Of a stretch of 18,708 nt of DNA, positions 6,110 through 14,781 are shown piece by piece; position 1 is the first letter of the stretch; each line of letters opens with the position of its first letter. The stretch is from contig JABIUG010000466.1 in the NCBI GenBank assembly GCA_018700655.1, positions 1 through 18,708 of the forward strand, written 5' to 3'. Below the pieces are notes generated by a model. That model was not told where the DNA came from. It worked only from the letters and a program-made list of their open reading frames with translations, and searched no databases. Both the position numbers and the translations under genes were made by a program. This stretch comes from Rhodospirillaceae bacterium (GTDB lineage: Bacteria; Pseudomonadota; Alphaproteobacteria; SP197).

Positions 6110-7042
6110 TCAGTAGCCTCGATCCAGATCGACGACATTCAACAACGGCTCACCGGTACGCATCCGTCGATAGTTTTCGGCGATCTGGGGCGCGCAGGTT
6201 CGGGGGATCGTGAACGCTGCAGCATGGGGAAAGGTCATGATCTTCGGGTGGTACCAGAAGGGATGATCGTCGCCCATCGGTTCCATACGCTGAACATCAA
6301 GGGTCGCACCGGCCAGGTGGCCTGAGTCGATCGCAGCGATCAAATCCTCTTCGACGATGTGGTGACCCCGTCCGGCATTGATGACAAAAGCGCCGCGTTT
6401 CATCCAGCCGAAAGATCTGGCATTGAGCACATCATGGGTGTCGGGTGTCAGCGGCAGAAGACAAATGACGACATCGCAGGGTGCCAGAAACGTCTCGAGC
6501 TGGTCATGGCCGTGGAAGCAGGTCACGCCATCAAGCTGCTTTGCGCTGCGACTCCAGCCGCGCACCTGATAACCCATCGCCGCCATCACCCGTGCGCTAT
6601 CGCCGCCCATCTCGCCCAGCCCCAGAATGCCGACCGTGACGTCCCAGGGAATGGGGACATCGAGCTCGACGTAGCGCCGCTCATTCCGCAACGCGCGATA
6701 ACCTTCCCAATTGCGCAGATGGTTCAACATCGCCATCAGGCACCATTCGGTCATCTGTGCGGTCATGGCCGGATCGATCAGGCGCGTCAGGGTCACCCCT
6801 TCGGGAACCAGGTGGCGTACCGACATAACGTGATCGACCCCGGCACCAAGCGACGCAACCAGCTTGAGGTTGGGATAGTCCTTGAGTTCTTCCAGCGGGT
6901 AATTCCAAACCAGTGCGGCGTCGATCCCGGCAGGGTCGCCGGTCTCGGGGTGAGTGCGGAACTCGAGATCGGGCAGTTCGGCCGTCAGCAGGTCACGCCA
7001 GTCGTCGCCGTTGGTCTGCCGGCTCATGTAAAGCAGGGCCAT
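6110..7042 (-). CDS. ghrA: D-2-hydroxyacid dehydrogenase, glyoxylate/hydroxypyruvate reductase A type
   Basis: NAD(P)H-dependent reductase of 2-keto acids (glyoxylate, hydroxypyruvate), cytosolic. From the ATG at 7042 the product is 310 residues, almost the same as E. coli GhrA (312). The Rossmann motif GILGLGEMGGD (about 138-148) and the catalytic triad are present: R225 in NAGRG, E254 in RMEP and H273 in FPHAAAFT, matching GhrA spacing. The open frame extends 50 codons further upstream, but 7042 is preferred because GAGAGG lies just upstream and the protein then begins at the expected beta strand. It is divergent from the tail-anchored protein gene across 74 bp. The symbol is a family-level assignment; the preferred substrate is not determined by sequence. 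Confidence 0.85.
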   Translation of the reverse strand: MALLYMSRQTNGDDWRDLLTAELPDLEFRTHPETGDPAGIDAALVWNYPLEELKDYPNLKLVASLGAGVDHVMSVRHLVPEGVTLTRLIDPAMTAQMTEWCLMAMLNHLRNWEGYRALRNERRYVELDVPIPWDVTVGILGLGEMGGDSARVMAAMGYQVRGWSRSAKQLDGVTCFHGHDQLETFLAPCDVVICLLPLTPDTHDVLNARSFGWMKRGAFVINAGRGHHIVEEDLIAAIDSGHLAGATLDVQRMEPMGDDHPFWYHPKIMTFPHAAAFTIPRTCAPQIAENYRRMRTGEPLLNVVDLDRGY

Positions 7043-7116
7043 GATCGCCTCTCGGTCATCGGGTTCGGGGCGACTATACTGAGGTCTGACATGGCGTCTA
7101 CCAGGGGAGGAAACAC

Positions 7117-8235
7117 GTGAGCCAAAGCCAGCACAGCGGGCGTGCGGCAGTGGCACAGTTCGGACTGGGTTGCCTGCATCTCGTGCCGGCACTGGCGAGC
7201 GAACATGGCATCAGGGTCTCGGGCTGGCTCGGCAAATTCGGTGAACTGCTGGGTCATATGCAGGGAGTCACGGGGGTCACGACCTGGCATACCCCGCTGC
7301 GCGATGGCGATGATCCCGAGTTGCGCGACCTGGTGCCATGGTTTGCCCAAGGCCGTGCGGCCGATTCGGGCAGTCATGACCTGGGCTGTCAGTTCACCCT
7401 GACGGTTGATCGCGCGCTGCTCGACAGTCTGGGGCCGTTGTTCCGTGGTCTGGGCCGTTATCCCGGCTCGATCGACGTCAACATCAGCTATATCCGCGAT
7501 ACGCCGGTGATGATCGCTTCGACCAGAGAGGACCATGGCGAGGCGACCGGCACGACGGCGCTCGATATCGTGCGCCACCATCTGGCGCTCCAGGTTGAAG
7601 ACAGCGAGATGATGCTCGACGTGCTCGAACCGGCGCCGTTTCCGGCTGATTTCCGTGTCTTCGAGCGTCAGCCGGGCTCAGAGGCCGATCAGGTCGTGAC
7701 GGTCGACATCGAGACCCGCCCCGGTTTCGACCTGGTCGATATCGAAGTCGAGACCTACGGCGCGACAGACGAGATGCTCGATCACGTGCTTTACCAGGTC
7801 GCCCAGGAGACGGACGATTATTACGGCCTGGAACTGGCGGTCGCCGATGCGGAACGACGCTGGGCCGCTGTGATCGCTGGTTTCAACGGCTTCATAACAC
7901 GCCACCGGACCCGGAGGTTCTCCTTTGGCGGCGGCTCAACAGACATCCGCGATCTGATGCTGGGTTTCGTCGAAACCAAGGCCGCGATCCTGGCCGAACG
8001 CCATGCCCTGCTGGCCCAGGTCGAGAAGGCGCGCAACAGCGATGTCGGCGTGCTCTCGGGTTACATCGTCGAGCGATTCGAGCGTCTGCCCGACTTTCCG
8101 TTCGACGAATACACCCGCATGCTGGAGTTCCTGGAGGGCCGCCGCACCCAACGCAGCGACGCGTTCATCGCGCTGGTTTCGGCTCTGATCGGTGGCTTGG
8201 TCGGTTCGCTCTACGTCCTGTTCGGCGGCTACTAG
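7117..8235 (+). CDS. Unrecognised protein with a single C-terminal membrane anchor (tail-anchored)
   Basis: I do not recognise this 372-residue protein. It starts with GTG at 7117, supported by a near-perfect GGGGAGG at 7104-7110 with 6-bp spacing. There is no signal peptide. The bulk is acidic and soluble-looking. Residues about 195-260 (VVTVDIETRPGFDLVDIEVE onward) look alpha/beta, and residues about 270-345 are charged and probably helical (AILAERHALLAQVEKARNSD), a possible coiled coil. The last 24 residues (349-372) are a hydrophobic, glycine-containing segment ending GGY, consistent with one transmembrane anchor. The topology would place the body in the cytosol. The gene is flanked by a divergent ghrA-like gene and the convergent yej operon and appears to be a single-gene unit. 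Function unknown. Confidence 0.8.
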   Translation: MSQSQHSGRAAVAQFGLGCLHLVPALASEHGIRVSGWLGKFGELLGHMQGVTGVTTWHTPLRDGDDPELRDLVPWFAQGRAADSGSHDLGCQFTLTVDRALLDSLGPLFRGLGRYPGSIDVNISYIRDTPVMIASTREDHGEATGTTALDIVRHHLALQVEDSEMMLDVLEPAPFPADFRVFERQPGSEADQVVTVDIETRPGFDLVDIEVETYGATDEMLDHVLYQVAQETDDYYGLELAVADAERRWAAVIAGFNGFITRHRTRRFSFGGGSTDIRDLMLGFVETKAAILAERHALLAQVEKARNSDVGVLSGYIVERFERLPDFPFDEYTRMLEFLEGRRTQRSDAFIALVSALIGGLVGSLYVLFGGY

Positions 8236-8242
8236 GCTACTA
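8227..8242. repeat. 8-bp tandem duplication that supplies both convergent stop codons
   Basis: GGCTACTA occurs twice in immediate succession (8227-8234 and 8235-8242). The first copy carries the TAG that ends the tail-anchored protein gene (8233-8235). The second carries, on the minus strand, the TAG that ends yejF (8240-8242). Read from yejF it gives TAG TAG, a double stop. Probably a replication-slippage duplication with little functional effect. Confidence 0.7.
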
Positions 8243-9862
8243 GGCGCGCACTGAATCGTCCTCGATCGTTTCCAGATTCAGTGCCGCCGCCATCAGGGCT
8301 TTGGTGTAGCCGACCTGGGGGGCGTCGAAGATGGCTTCGGCGCTACCGGTTTCCACGAAATTGCCGTCCTTCATCACGAGCACGTGGTGGCTCATGGCGC
8401 GCACGACGCGCAGGTCGTGGCTGATGAAGAGATAGGCCAGATCGTGATCCATCTGGAGCTTGCGCAGCAGCTCGACGATCTGGGCCTGAACCGACATGTC
8501 GAGTGCGCTGGTGGGTTCATCGAGCACGACAAACCGCGGACGCAGGACCATGGCGCGGGCAATCGCGATGCGTTGGCGCTGGCCGCCTGAGAACTCGTGC
8601 GGGTAGCGATCTATCATGCCGGGTTCCAGGCCGACCTCTTCCATGGCCTCGCCGACCAGACTGCGGCGTTCGGCCTCGGTGCCGCCCATGCCGTGAACCT
8701 TAAGGCCTTCACCGATAATGTCCTTGATCGACATGCGCGGTGAGAGCGAACCATAGGGGTCCTGGAAGACGACCTGGATTTCCTGTCGCAATGGACGCAG
8801 TTCCTTGAAATCGAGGCCCTGCAGGTCCTTGCCGTCGAATCGGATGCCGCCCTTGCTGGCGATCAGACGCAGGATCGCCATGCCCAGGGTGGTCTTGCCG
8901 GAACCGGATTCGCCGACCACGCCGATCGTTTCGCGCGGGCGCACGGTGACGTCGATCCCGTCGACCGCCTTGATGTAGCTTTCCGTTCTGCGGAACACGC
9001 CACGTTTGATCGGGAACCAGACCTTCAGGTCATCGGTTTCCAGCAGCGGCCGGTTGTCGGCGGGTACGGGCTCGGGCACGCCCTTGGGCTCGGAAGCCAG
9101 AAGGTGCCTGGTGTATTCGTGCTGGGGGTTGTCGAAGACTTCGGCAACCGGACCTGCCTCGACAATCAGGCCATCAGTCATGACACAGACCCGGTCGGAA
9201 AAGCGCCGCACGATGGTGAGGTCGTGGGTGATGAAAAGGATCGCCATGCCGAGCTTGGCCTGCAGCTCCTTGAGAAGCTTCAGGATCTGGGCCTGAACCG
9301 TGACATCAAGTGCGGTGGTCGGCTCGTCGGCGATCAGAAGGTCGGGTTCGTTGGCCAGCGCCATGGCAATCATCACGCGCTGGCGCTGCCCGCCCGAGAG
9401 GGTGTGGGGGAAGTCCTTCAGGCGGCCCTTGAGGTTGCCCAGACCGACCAGTTCGAGCAGTTCACCGGTGCGCTTGCGTGCCTCGGTCCTGCTCATGTTC
9501 TTGTGCAGGATCAGCGGTTCGGAGATCTGCTTTTCGATGTTGTGGAGCGGATTGAGCGAGGTCATCGGCTCCTGGAAGATCATCGAGACACGGTTGCCGC
9601 GCACACTGCGCAATTTCTTGTCGCTGGCGCCGACCATTTCCAGGCCGTCGAAGGTGATCGACCCGGTCGGGTGGCTCGCCATGGGCTGGGGCAGAAGCTG
9701 CAACACGGAAAGCGCGGTGACCGATTTGCCGGATCCGGACTCGCCGACCAGGGCCAGCGTTTCGCCCTTGTCGATCGTGAAGCCGACGCCCTTCACAGCG
9801 TCGACCGCGCGTCCTTCCACGGTGAAACGTACGGCAAGATCCTTGATGTCGAGCAGGGTCAT
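8240..9862 (-). CDS. yejF: YejF: fused double ATPase subunit of the Yej peptide/microcin C-type ABC transporter
   Basis: ATP-hydrolysing subunit of an Opp-type importer for oligopeptides (microcin C in E. coli). The 540-residue chain contains two complete nucleotide-binding domains. The first has Walker A GESGSGKS (40-47), signature LSGGQ (155-159) and Walker B LLIADEP (175-181). The second has Walker A GESGSGKT (317-324), signature FSGGQ (424-428) and Walker B VVLDEP (445-450). The fusion of both ATPases in one chain distinguishes YejF from the separate OppD/OppF. The ATG at 9862 overlaps the yejE stop (ATGA), so translation is likely coupled. It is the last gene of the operon; its stop lies 4 bp from the convergent neighbour's stop, and no clear terminator is visible. 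Confidence 0.93.
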   Translation of the reverse strand: MTLLDIKDLAVRFTVEGRAVDAVKGVGFTIDKGETLALVGESGSGKSVTALSVLQLLPQPMASHPTGSITFDGLEMVGASDKKLRSVRGNRVSMIFQEPMTSLNPLHNIEKQISEPLILHKNMSRTEARKRTGELLELVGLGNLKGRLKDFPHTLSGGQRQRVMIAMALANEPDLLIADEPTTALDVTVQAQILKLLKELQAKLGMAILFITHDLTIVRRFSDRVCVMTDGLIVEAGPVAEVFDNPQHEYTRHLLASEPKGVPEPVPADNRPLLETDDLKVWFPIKRGVFRRTESYIKAVDGIDVTVRPRETIGVVGESGSGKTTLGMAILRLIASKGGIRFDGKDLQGLDFKELRPLRQEIQVVFQDPYGSLSPRMSIKDIIGEGLKVHGMGGTEAERRSLVGEAMEEVGLEPGMIDRYPHEFSGGQRQRIAIARAMVLRPRFVVLDEPTSALDMSVQAQIVELLRKLQMDHDLAYLFISHDLRVVRAMSHHVLVMKDGNFVETGSAEAIFDAPQVGYTKALMAAALNLETIEDDSVRA

Positions 9863-10899
9863 GACGGCATCTTCCTTGGATCAAAGGCATCGCGCACCGC
9901 TTCGCCGATAAAGGTGAGAAGCGAGAGCATCAGGGCGACCACGACAAAGCCTGACAGGCCAAGCCAGGGCGCCTGCAGATTGCTGCGGCCCTGGTTCAGC
10001 AGTTCACCCAGCGACGGCGATCCCGGCGGCAGGCCGAAGCCCAGGAAATCGAGCGCGGTCAGGGTCGTGACCGAGCCGTTCAGGATGAAGGGCAGGAACG
10101 TGAGAGTCGAGACCATCGCGTTGGGCAAGACATGGCGCACCATGATGACCCGGTCTGTCACACCAAGGGCACGTGCGGCGCGGACATAGTCGAAATTGCG
10201 GGCACGCAGGAATTCGGCGCGCACCAGACCGACCAGTGATGTCCACGAGAACAGGATCATCAGACCCAGCAGGGTCCAGAAGCTTGGAATGATGACGCTG
10301 GCCAGAATGATCAGGATGTAGAGCACCGGCACGCCGCCCCAGACCTCGAGCGCACGCTGGGCCAGGAGATCGATCCAGCCACCGTAGTAGCCCTGCACAG
10401 CTCCCGCCGCGATGCCGACGACCGATGACAGGATTGTCAGGGCGAGCCCGAACAGCACCGATATCCGGAAGCCGTAGATCAGGCGGGCGACGACATCGCG
10501 GCCCTGATCGTCGGTCCCCAGCCAGTTCTCGGCGCTGGGTGCGCTGGGCGCCGGGGTGGGCAGATCGTAATTGATGGTCTGATAGCTGTAGGGGATCAGC
10601 GGCCAGACGATCCAGCCATCCTTTTCGGCGATCAGTTCCTGAACGAAGGGGTCGCGGTAATCGGCCTCGGTCTGGAAGTCGCCATCGAAATCGGTCTCCG
10701 GGTAGGCGACCAGGAACGGGACATAGGGTTCGCCGTCGTACCAGACAAAGAGCGGTTTGTTGTTGGCAATCAGCTCGGCCGGAAGCGTGATGGCGAACAG
10801 GAATAGAAAGGCCCAGAACGCCCAGTAACCGCGACGGTTGCCGCGGAAGTTGGTGAGCCTGCGGCGGGTGATCGGATCGAGAACGCGAAACAATGCCAT
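9859..10899 (-). CDS. yejE: YejE: inner-membrane permease of the Yej ABC transporter
   Basis: Membrane subunit of the OppC type, 346 residues. One N-terminal membrane segment (about 25-43) is followed by the roughly 100-residue periplasmic loop typical of YejE, then the conserved GTDDQGRDV (128-136). The core permease helices start around residue 145. The cytoplasmic EAA loop that docks the ATPase is visible as AARALGVTDRVIMVRHVLPN (241-260). Start ATG 10899 overlaps the yejB stop (TGATG), and the stop overlaps the yejF start (ATGA). These overlaps indicate a single mRNA with coupled translation. Confidence 0.92.
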   Translation of the reverse strand: MALFRVLDPITRRRLTNFRGNRRGYWAFWAFLFLFAITLPAELIANNKPLFVWYDGEPYVPFLVAYPETDFDGDFQTEADYRDPFVQELIAEKDGWIVWPLIPYSYQTINYDLPTPAPSAPSAENWLGTDDQGRDVVARLIYGFRISVLFGLALTILSSVVGIAAGAVQGYYGGWIDLLAQRALEVWGGVPVLYILIILASVIIPSFWTLLGLMILFSWTSLVGLVRAEFLRARNFDYVRAARALGVTDRVIMVRHVLPNAMVSTLTFLPFILNGSVTTLTALDFLGFGLPPGSPSLGELLNQGRSNLQAPWLGLSGFVVVALMLSLLTFIGEAVRDAFDPRKMPS

Positions 10900-12005
10900 C
10901 AGCCGACATCCCGGCTTTCGAAATCGATCCGCGGGTCGACCACGACATACATCAGGTCACCCACCAGATTCATGATCAGCCCCAGAAGCGTGAAGATGTA
11001 GAGCGTGGCGAACATGACGGGATAATCGCGGTTGATCGCGGCCTCATAGCCCAGCAGCCCCAGGCCATCGAGCGAGAAGATGATTTCGATCAGCAGTGCG
11101 CCGGTAAAGAGGATGCCGACAATCGCACCGGGGAAGCCTGCAATGATGATCAACATGCCGTTGCGAAAGACGTGGCGGTAAAGGACCTGGTGTTCGGTCA
11201 GACCCTTGGCGCGCGCGGTCGTGATGTATTGGCTCCGGATCTGATCGAGGAACGAATTTTTGGTCAGCATGGTCAGGGTGGCAAAACTACCGATGACCAG
11301 AGCGGTCAGGGGCAGGGTCAGGTGCCAGAAGTAGTCGGTGATCTGCTGAAGCGTCGTCATTTCGTCAAAGCCGGGCGAAACGAGCCCCCTGAGCGGGAAA
11401 AACTTCCAATAGGAGCCACCGGCAAACAGCACGATCAGCAGGATGGCAAAGAGGAAGCCCGGGATTGCGTAACCCAGGATGATGATGCCGCTGGTCCAGA
11501 CATCGAACCGGCTGCCGTCCCGGCGCGCCTTGGCGATCCCCAGCGGGATCGAGATGATGTAGACGATGATCGTCGTCCACAGCCCGAGCGATACCGATAC
11601 CGGCATCTTTTCAATGATCAGGTCGGTGACCTGTTGGCTGCGGAACGCACTCTCTCCGAAATCGAAGCTGAGGTATTTCCCCATCATGAGCACGAAACGT
11701 TCGACCGGGGGTTTGTCGAGGCCATACATCTTTTCGAGTTTTTCGATGAAGCCGTCGGGCAGGCCCTGGCCGCCACGGTAAAGGTTGTCGCCGTCTCCGC
11801 CGGCGCTCGAACTCGAGCTCGCCGACATGTCGCTGCCGCTTCCCGAGATCCGTGCCGTGGCGCCGACATCGGTACCTTCAATCTGGGCAAGGATTCGCTC
11901 GATCGGCCCGCCTGGCACGAACTGGATGATCACGAAGTTGACCACCATGATCGCAAACAGCGTTGGTATGATGAAAAGCAGGCGTCTTACGATGTACGCG
12001 AGCAT
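10899..12005 (-). CDS. yejB: YejB: inner-membrane permease of the Yej ABC transporter
   Basis: OppB-type membrane subunit, 368 residues. The first membrane segment (about 7-30) is followed by PGGPIERILAQIEGTD, the YejB-specific start of the periplasmic loop. The loop contains a low-complexity Ser/Gly stretch (54-73, five consecutive serines at 63-67). Core permease helices begin at about 135, and the EAA loop is ARAKGLTEHQVLYRHVFRNG (263-282). The ATG at 12005 has AAGG close by and GGAG further upstream as possible ribosome-binding sites. It follows yejA by 30 bp. Together with the other three genes it forms a complete importer, which in E. coli takes up microcin C and in rhizobia and pathogens helps peptide import and resistance. 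Confidence 0.93.
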   Translation of the reverse strand: MLAYIVRRLLFIIPTLFAIMVVNFVIIQFVPGGPIERILAQIEGTDVGATARISGSGSDMSASSSSSAGGDGDNLYRGGQGLPDGFIEKLEKMYGLDKPPVERFVLMMGKYLSFDFGESAFRSQQVTDLIIEKMPVSVSLGLWTTIIVYIISIPLGIAKARRDGSRFDVWTSGIIILGYAIPGFLFAILLIVLFAGGSYWKFFPLRGLVSPGFDEMTTLQQITDYFWHLTLPLTALVIGSFATLTMLTKNSFLDQIRSQYITTARAKGLTEHQVLYRHVFRNGMLIIIAGFPGAIVGILFTGALLIEIIFSLDGLGLLGYEAAINRDYPVMFATLYIFTLLGLIMNLVGDLMYVVVDPRIDFESRDVG

Positions 12006-12035
12006 GACCTTGAAACTCCGGTGACCGTTCTGGCT

Positions 12036-13868
12036 CTACTCGTCCAGCGCCGATTCTTCGGCCTCGAGTTCCTCGGCCAGTTCAGGGTCGACCCACCAGG
12101 CGTTGAACACGATACCGTCGGCGGGAACCAGTTCGGGTTGGCCGAACTTGTCCCAATAGGCGACGCGATCGTAACGGATGTGCCAGTTGGGAATGACGTA
12201 ATGACCCCAGCGCAAGACCCGGTCGAGAGCCCGAGAGGCGGTCACCAGCTCCTCGCGATCATCGGCAAAGATGATCTCTTCGACCAGAGCGTCGACCACG
12301 GGATCCTTGATTCCTGGTGAGTTACGGCTGCCTTCGATGTCGGCCATGGCCGAATTCCAGTAGTCGCGCTGCTCGTTGCCCGGCGAACGTGACTGGCCGA
12401 AACTCTCGACCGTGACGTCGTAGTCGAAGGTCTCCATGCGCCGCTCGTACTGGGAGGCATCGACGATGCGGATGTCGACCGTCACACCCAGCCGCTCCAG
12501 GTTGCGCGCAAAGGGCTGCACGATGCGCTCGAACGCGGGCTGCACGAGGAGGATCTCGAAGGCCATCGCCTCGCCGTTGGGCCCGGCCAGAGCGCCATCC
12601 TGGATCGTCCAGCCGGCTTCTTCCAACAGGGCTATGGCGGCACGCAGATTGCCACGAATGTTGCCGGAGCCATCGGTCGCCGGCGGCATATAGACCTCAC
12701 CAAAAACTTCTTCGGGAAGCTGATCGCGGAAGGGTTCCAGCAAAGCCAGTTCGGCTTCGTCAGGAGTACCGGTGGCGGCAAGGTCGGAGTTCGAGAAGTA
12801 ACTCGTTGTGCGGTCATACTGACCGTAGAAGAGGTTCTTGTTCGACCAGTCGAAATCGAAGGCATATCCCAGGGCCTCGCGAACTCTCGGGTCTTCAAAC
12901 AGGGGGCGGCGCAGATTGAAGATGAAAGCCTGCATACCTGTCGGTCGCTCATGCATGATCTCTTCGGTGATGATCAGGCCGTCTTCGAAATTGCGTCCGG
13001 TATAGGAGGTGGCCCAAAGCTTGGAATTGTTCTCCATACGGAAATCGTACTCGTGCGCCTTGAACGCCTCGAGCGCGATATCGAAGTCGAGATATTCGTC
13101 GTAGCGGATCGTGCCGAAGTTGTAGAAACCGACATTCACGGGCACATCGGCGCCCCAGTAGTCCTCGACCCGGCCATAAGTTACCGAACGGCCCGGCTCG
13201 ACATCGATCACCTTATAGGGACCGCTACCCAGGGGTGGCTCAAGCGTCGTTTCGTCGAACGCACGATCGGCGTACCAGTGCTTGGGGAGAATCTGCAGTT
13301 GGCCGATGACCAGCGGCAGTTCGCGATTTCCGGCGCTTTCGAAATCAAAGCGGACCCAGCCGTCGCCTTCATCGGTCGCGCCAACGACATTGGCATAATA
13401 GGCGGCGTAGTAGGGGTGACCTTCGGTTGTCAGGGTCTCGAACGTCCAGACCACATCTTCGGGCGTGACCGGCATGCCGTCATGCCAGCGCGCTTCGTCG
13501 CGGATCTTGAATGCGACCCAGGAGCGGTCTTCCGGCATCCTGATTTCTTCGGCCAGCAGGCCATATTCGGTAAAGGCTTCGTCGGAAGAACTCTTCAACA
13601 GGGTGTCGTAGACGTCACCCAGCCCGGCCGCAGCCTGGCCCTTGAGCGTGAACGGGTTGAGCGTGTCAAAGCCGCCAAAGGACCACATTTTGACGTCGCC
13701 GCCCTTGGGTGCGTCGGGATTAACATAGTCGAAATGGGTAAAATCGGCGGGATACTTGATGTCGCCATACATCGAGATTGCGTGGCTGATCTGGCCTTCA
13801 TCGTCCTGTGCGGCGGCAGGCAGGATAAAAAACAGGCCGGCGAGAAGAACGGTCAGGGCGCGCATCAT
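12036..13868 (-). CDS. yejA: YejA: periplasmic peptide-binding protein of the Yej ABC transporter (SBP family 5)
   Basis: Extracytoplasmic solute-binding protein of about 610 residues, the usual YejA size. The signal peptide MMRALTVLLAGLFFILPAAA (1-20) precedes QDDEG. The mature part has YejA features: HAISMYGDIKYPADFTHFDY near the start, GGDVKMWSFGGFDTLNPFTLKG, and RPTGMQAFIFNLRRPLFEDP midway. The open frame extends 22 codons upstream, but 13868 (or the adjacent ATG at 13865) is preferred because GAAGGA lies 5-8 bp upstream and the signal peptide begins there. It is the first gene of yejABEF. The 124 bp upstream (13869-13992) is the likely promoter region, although the IMPase genes point the same way and could read through. 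Confidence 0.93.
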   Translation of the reverse strand: MMRALTVLLAGLFFILPAAAQDDEGQISHAISMYGDIKYPADFTHFDYVNPDAPKGGDVKMWSFGGFDTLNPFTLKGQAAAGLGDVYDTLLKSSSDEAFTEYGLLAEEIRMPEDRSWVAFKIRDEARWHDGMPVTPEDVVWTFETLTTEGHPYYAAYYANVVGATDEGDGWVRFDFESAGNRELPLVIGQLQILPKHWYADRAFDETTLEPPLGSGPYKVIDVEPGRSVTYGRVEDYWGADVPVNVGFYNFGTIRYDEYLDFDIALEAFKAHEYDFRMENNSKLWATSYTGRNFEDGLIITEEIMHERPTGMQAFIFNLRRPLFEDPRVREALGYAFDFDWSNKNLFYGQYDRTTSYFSNSDLAATGTPDEAELALLEPFRDQLPEEVFGEVYMPPATDGSGNIRGNLRAAIALLEEAGWTIQDGALAGPNGEAMAFEILLVQPAFERIVQPFARNLERLGVTVDIRIVDASQYERRMETFDYDVTVESFGQSRSPGNEQRDYWNSAMADIEGSRNSPGIKDPVVDALVEEIIFADDREELVTASRALDRVLRWGHYVIPNWHIRYDRVAYWDKFGQPELVPADGIVFNAWWVDPELAEELEAEESALDE

Positions 13869-13992
13869 GAAATCCTTCGGAATAGTAACGGTCACAAAAC
13901 GTATCGTAGCGAATGCGGCGGTTTGCGCCAGCAATCGGACAAGAAGATGGCAAGATCGACCGAGATCATGCCAACTTGAAGACGCTGATGCC

Positions 13993-14781
13993 TTATTCGA
14001 CGGCTCTCGACCGGTTCTGGCTCAGCATTTCGAGTGCGGGTTCGAGCAACGCGGGATCGCCGACCGCCAGAAACGTGCCGTCGCTGGATGGGGAATGGGG
14101 CTGTCCGTTCCAGTCGGTCGCGCGCCCGCCAGCGGCCTCGACCAGTGCGGCGCAGGCTGCCCAGTCGTCCTCGCCGAAACCGGCATCGACGATCAGGTCG
14201 ATATCGCCGCTGGCCAGACTGCCGACATCGGAAATATCGGCGCCGAACATGCACCAGCGGCAGGCGCGTTGAAGCGGGCGCATGCGCTGCCACGAGGCAC
14301 GATCGGCCACACCCGGCCCCGACGAACTGGCGATAGCATCTTCGATGTTGTGACAGGCGCGCGGCGTGATCGGCGTGCCGTTGAGCGAGGCGCCTTCACC
14401 GACAATTCCGGTCCAGCGGTCGCCACGTGCGCTGTGATCGATGATCCCCATGACATAGTTGCTGCTGTGGCGCAGCCCGATCAGTGTGCCAAAGAGCGGA
14501 ATACCGGTGACGAAGAATTTCGTGCCGTCGACCGGATCGACAGCCCAGACAAATTCCGCATCGGCCTGGTGATCGGGAAATTCCTCGCCGATGAAACCAT
14601 CCTGGGGCCGGGCGTCGGCCACCATCTCGCGCAATCTCTGTTCGACCGCCCGGTCGAGTTCGCTGACCGGGCTGCGGTCGGTTTTGATCTCGACTGCGAA
14701 GTCGCCGCGGAAATGTTCCATCAACATGGTGCGCGCGGTGGCGGCCATGGCGTTGGCAAGCGAGATCATGGTGGTTGTCAT
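13993..14781 (-). CDS. Inositol monophosphatase-family phosphatase (paralogue 1 of a tandem pair)
   Basis: Mg2+-dependent, Li+-sensitive-type phosphomonoesterase, 262 residues. The metal site is intact: GEE (65-67), DPVDGT (82-87, ligands D82 and D85), and EDDWAACAALVEAAGG, where D205 or D206 supplies the late ligand in place of the usual WDxAA. Family substrates include inositol-1-phosphate, histidinol phosphate, PAP and sugar phosphates. It resembles its upstream neighbour along most of its length (both have TLIGL, YVMG, GDRW, a Thr/Pro-rich strand and an SSGPG/AATGP-like loop), so the pair arose by duplication. The ATG at 14781 overlaps that neighbour's stop (ATGA), implying coupled translation. 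Substrate unassigned; a HisN-like role is possible. Confidence 0.85.
   Translation of the reverse strand: MTTTMISLANAMAATARTMLMEHFRGDFAVEIKTDRSPVSELDRAVEQRLREMVADARPQDGFIGEEFPDHQADAEFVWAVDPVDGTKFFVTGIPLFGTLIGLRHSSNYVMGIIDHSARGDRWTGIVGEGASLNGTPITPRACHNIEDAIASSSGPGVADRASWQRMRPLQRACRWCMFGADISDVGSLASGDIDLIVDAGFGEDDWAACAALVEAAGGRATDWNGQPHSPSSDGTFLAVGDPALLEPALEMLSQNRSRAVE

Noticed and set aside
9104..10189. 361-codon plus-strand open frame over yejF/yejE
   Set aside because: Antisense shadow of yejF and yejE, with no start signal or recognisable domain.
11784..11847. Ser/Gly-rich stretch in YejB as a novel insertion
   Set aside because: YejB proteins commonly carry a variable low-complexity periplasmic loop at this place, so it is not strong evidence of novelty.
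10893..12320. 475-codon plus-strand open frame over yejB and yejA
   Set aside because: It is antisense to well-supported Yej genes with full family motifs. Its product is a charged Asp/Arg/His-rich string with no domain I recognise; it is a high-GC codon-position shadow.
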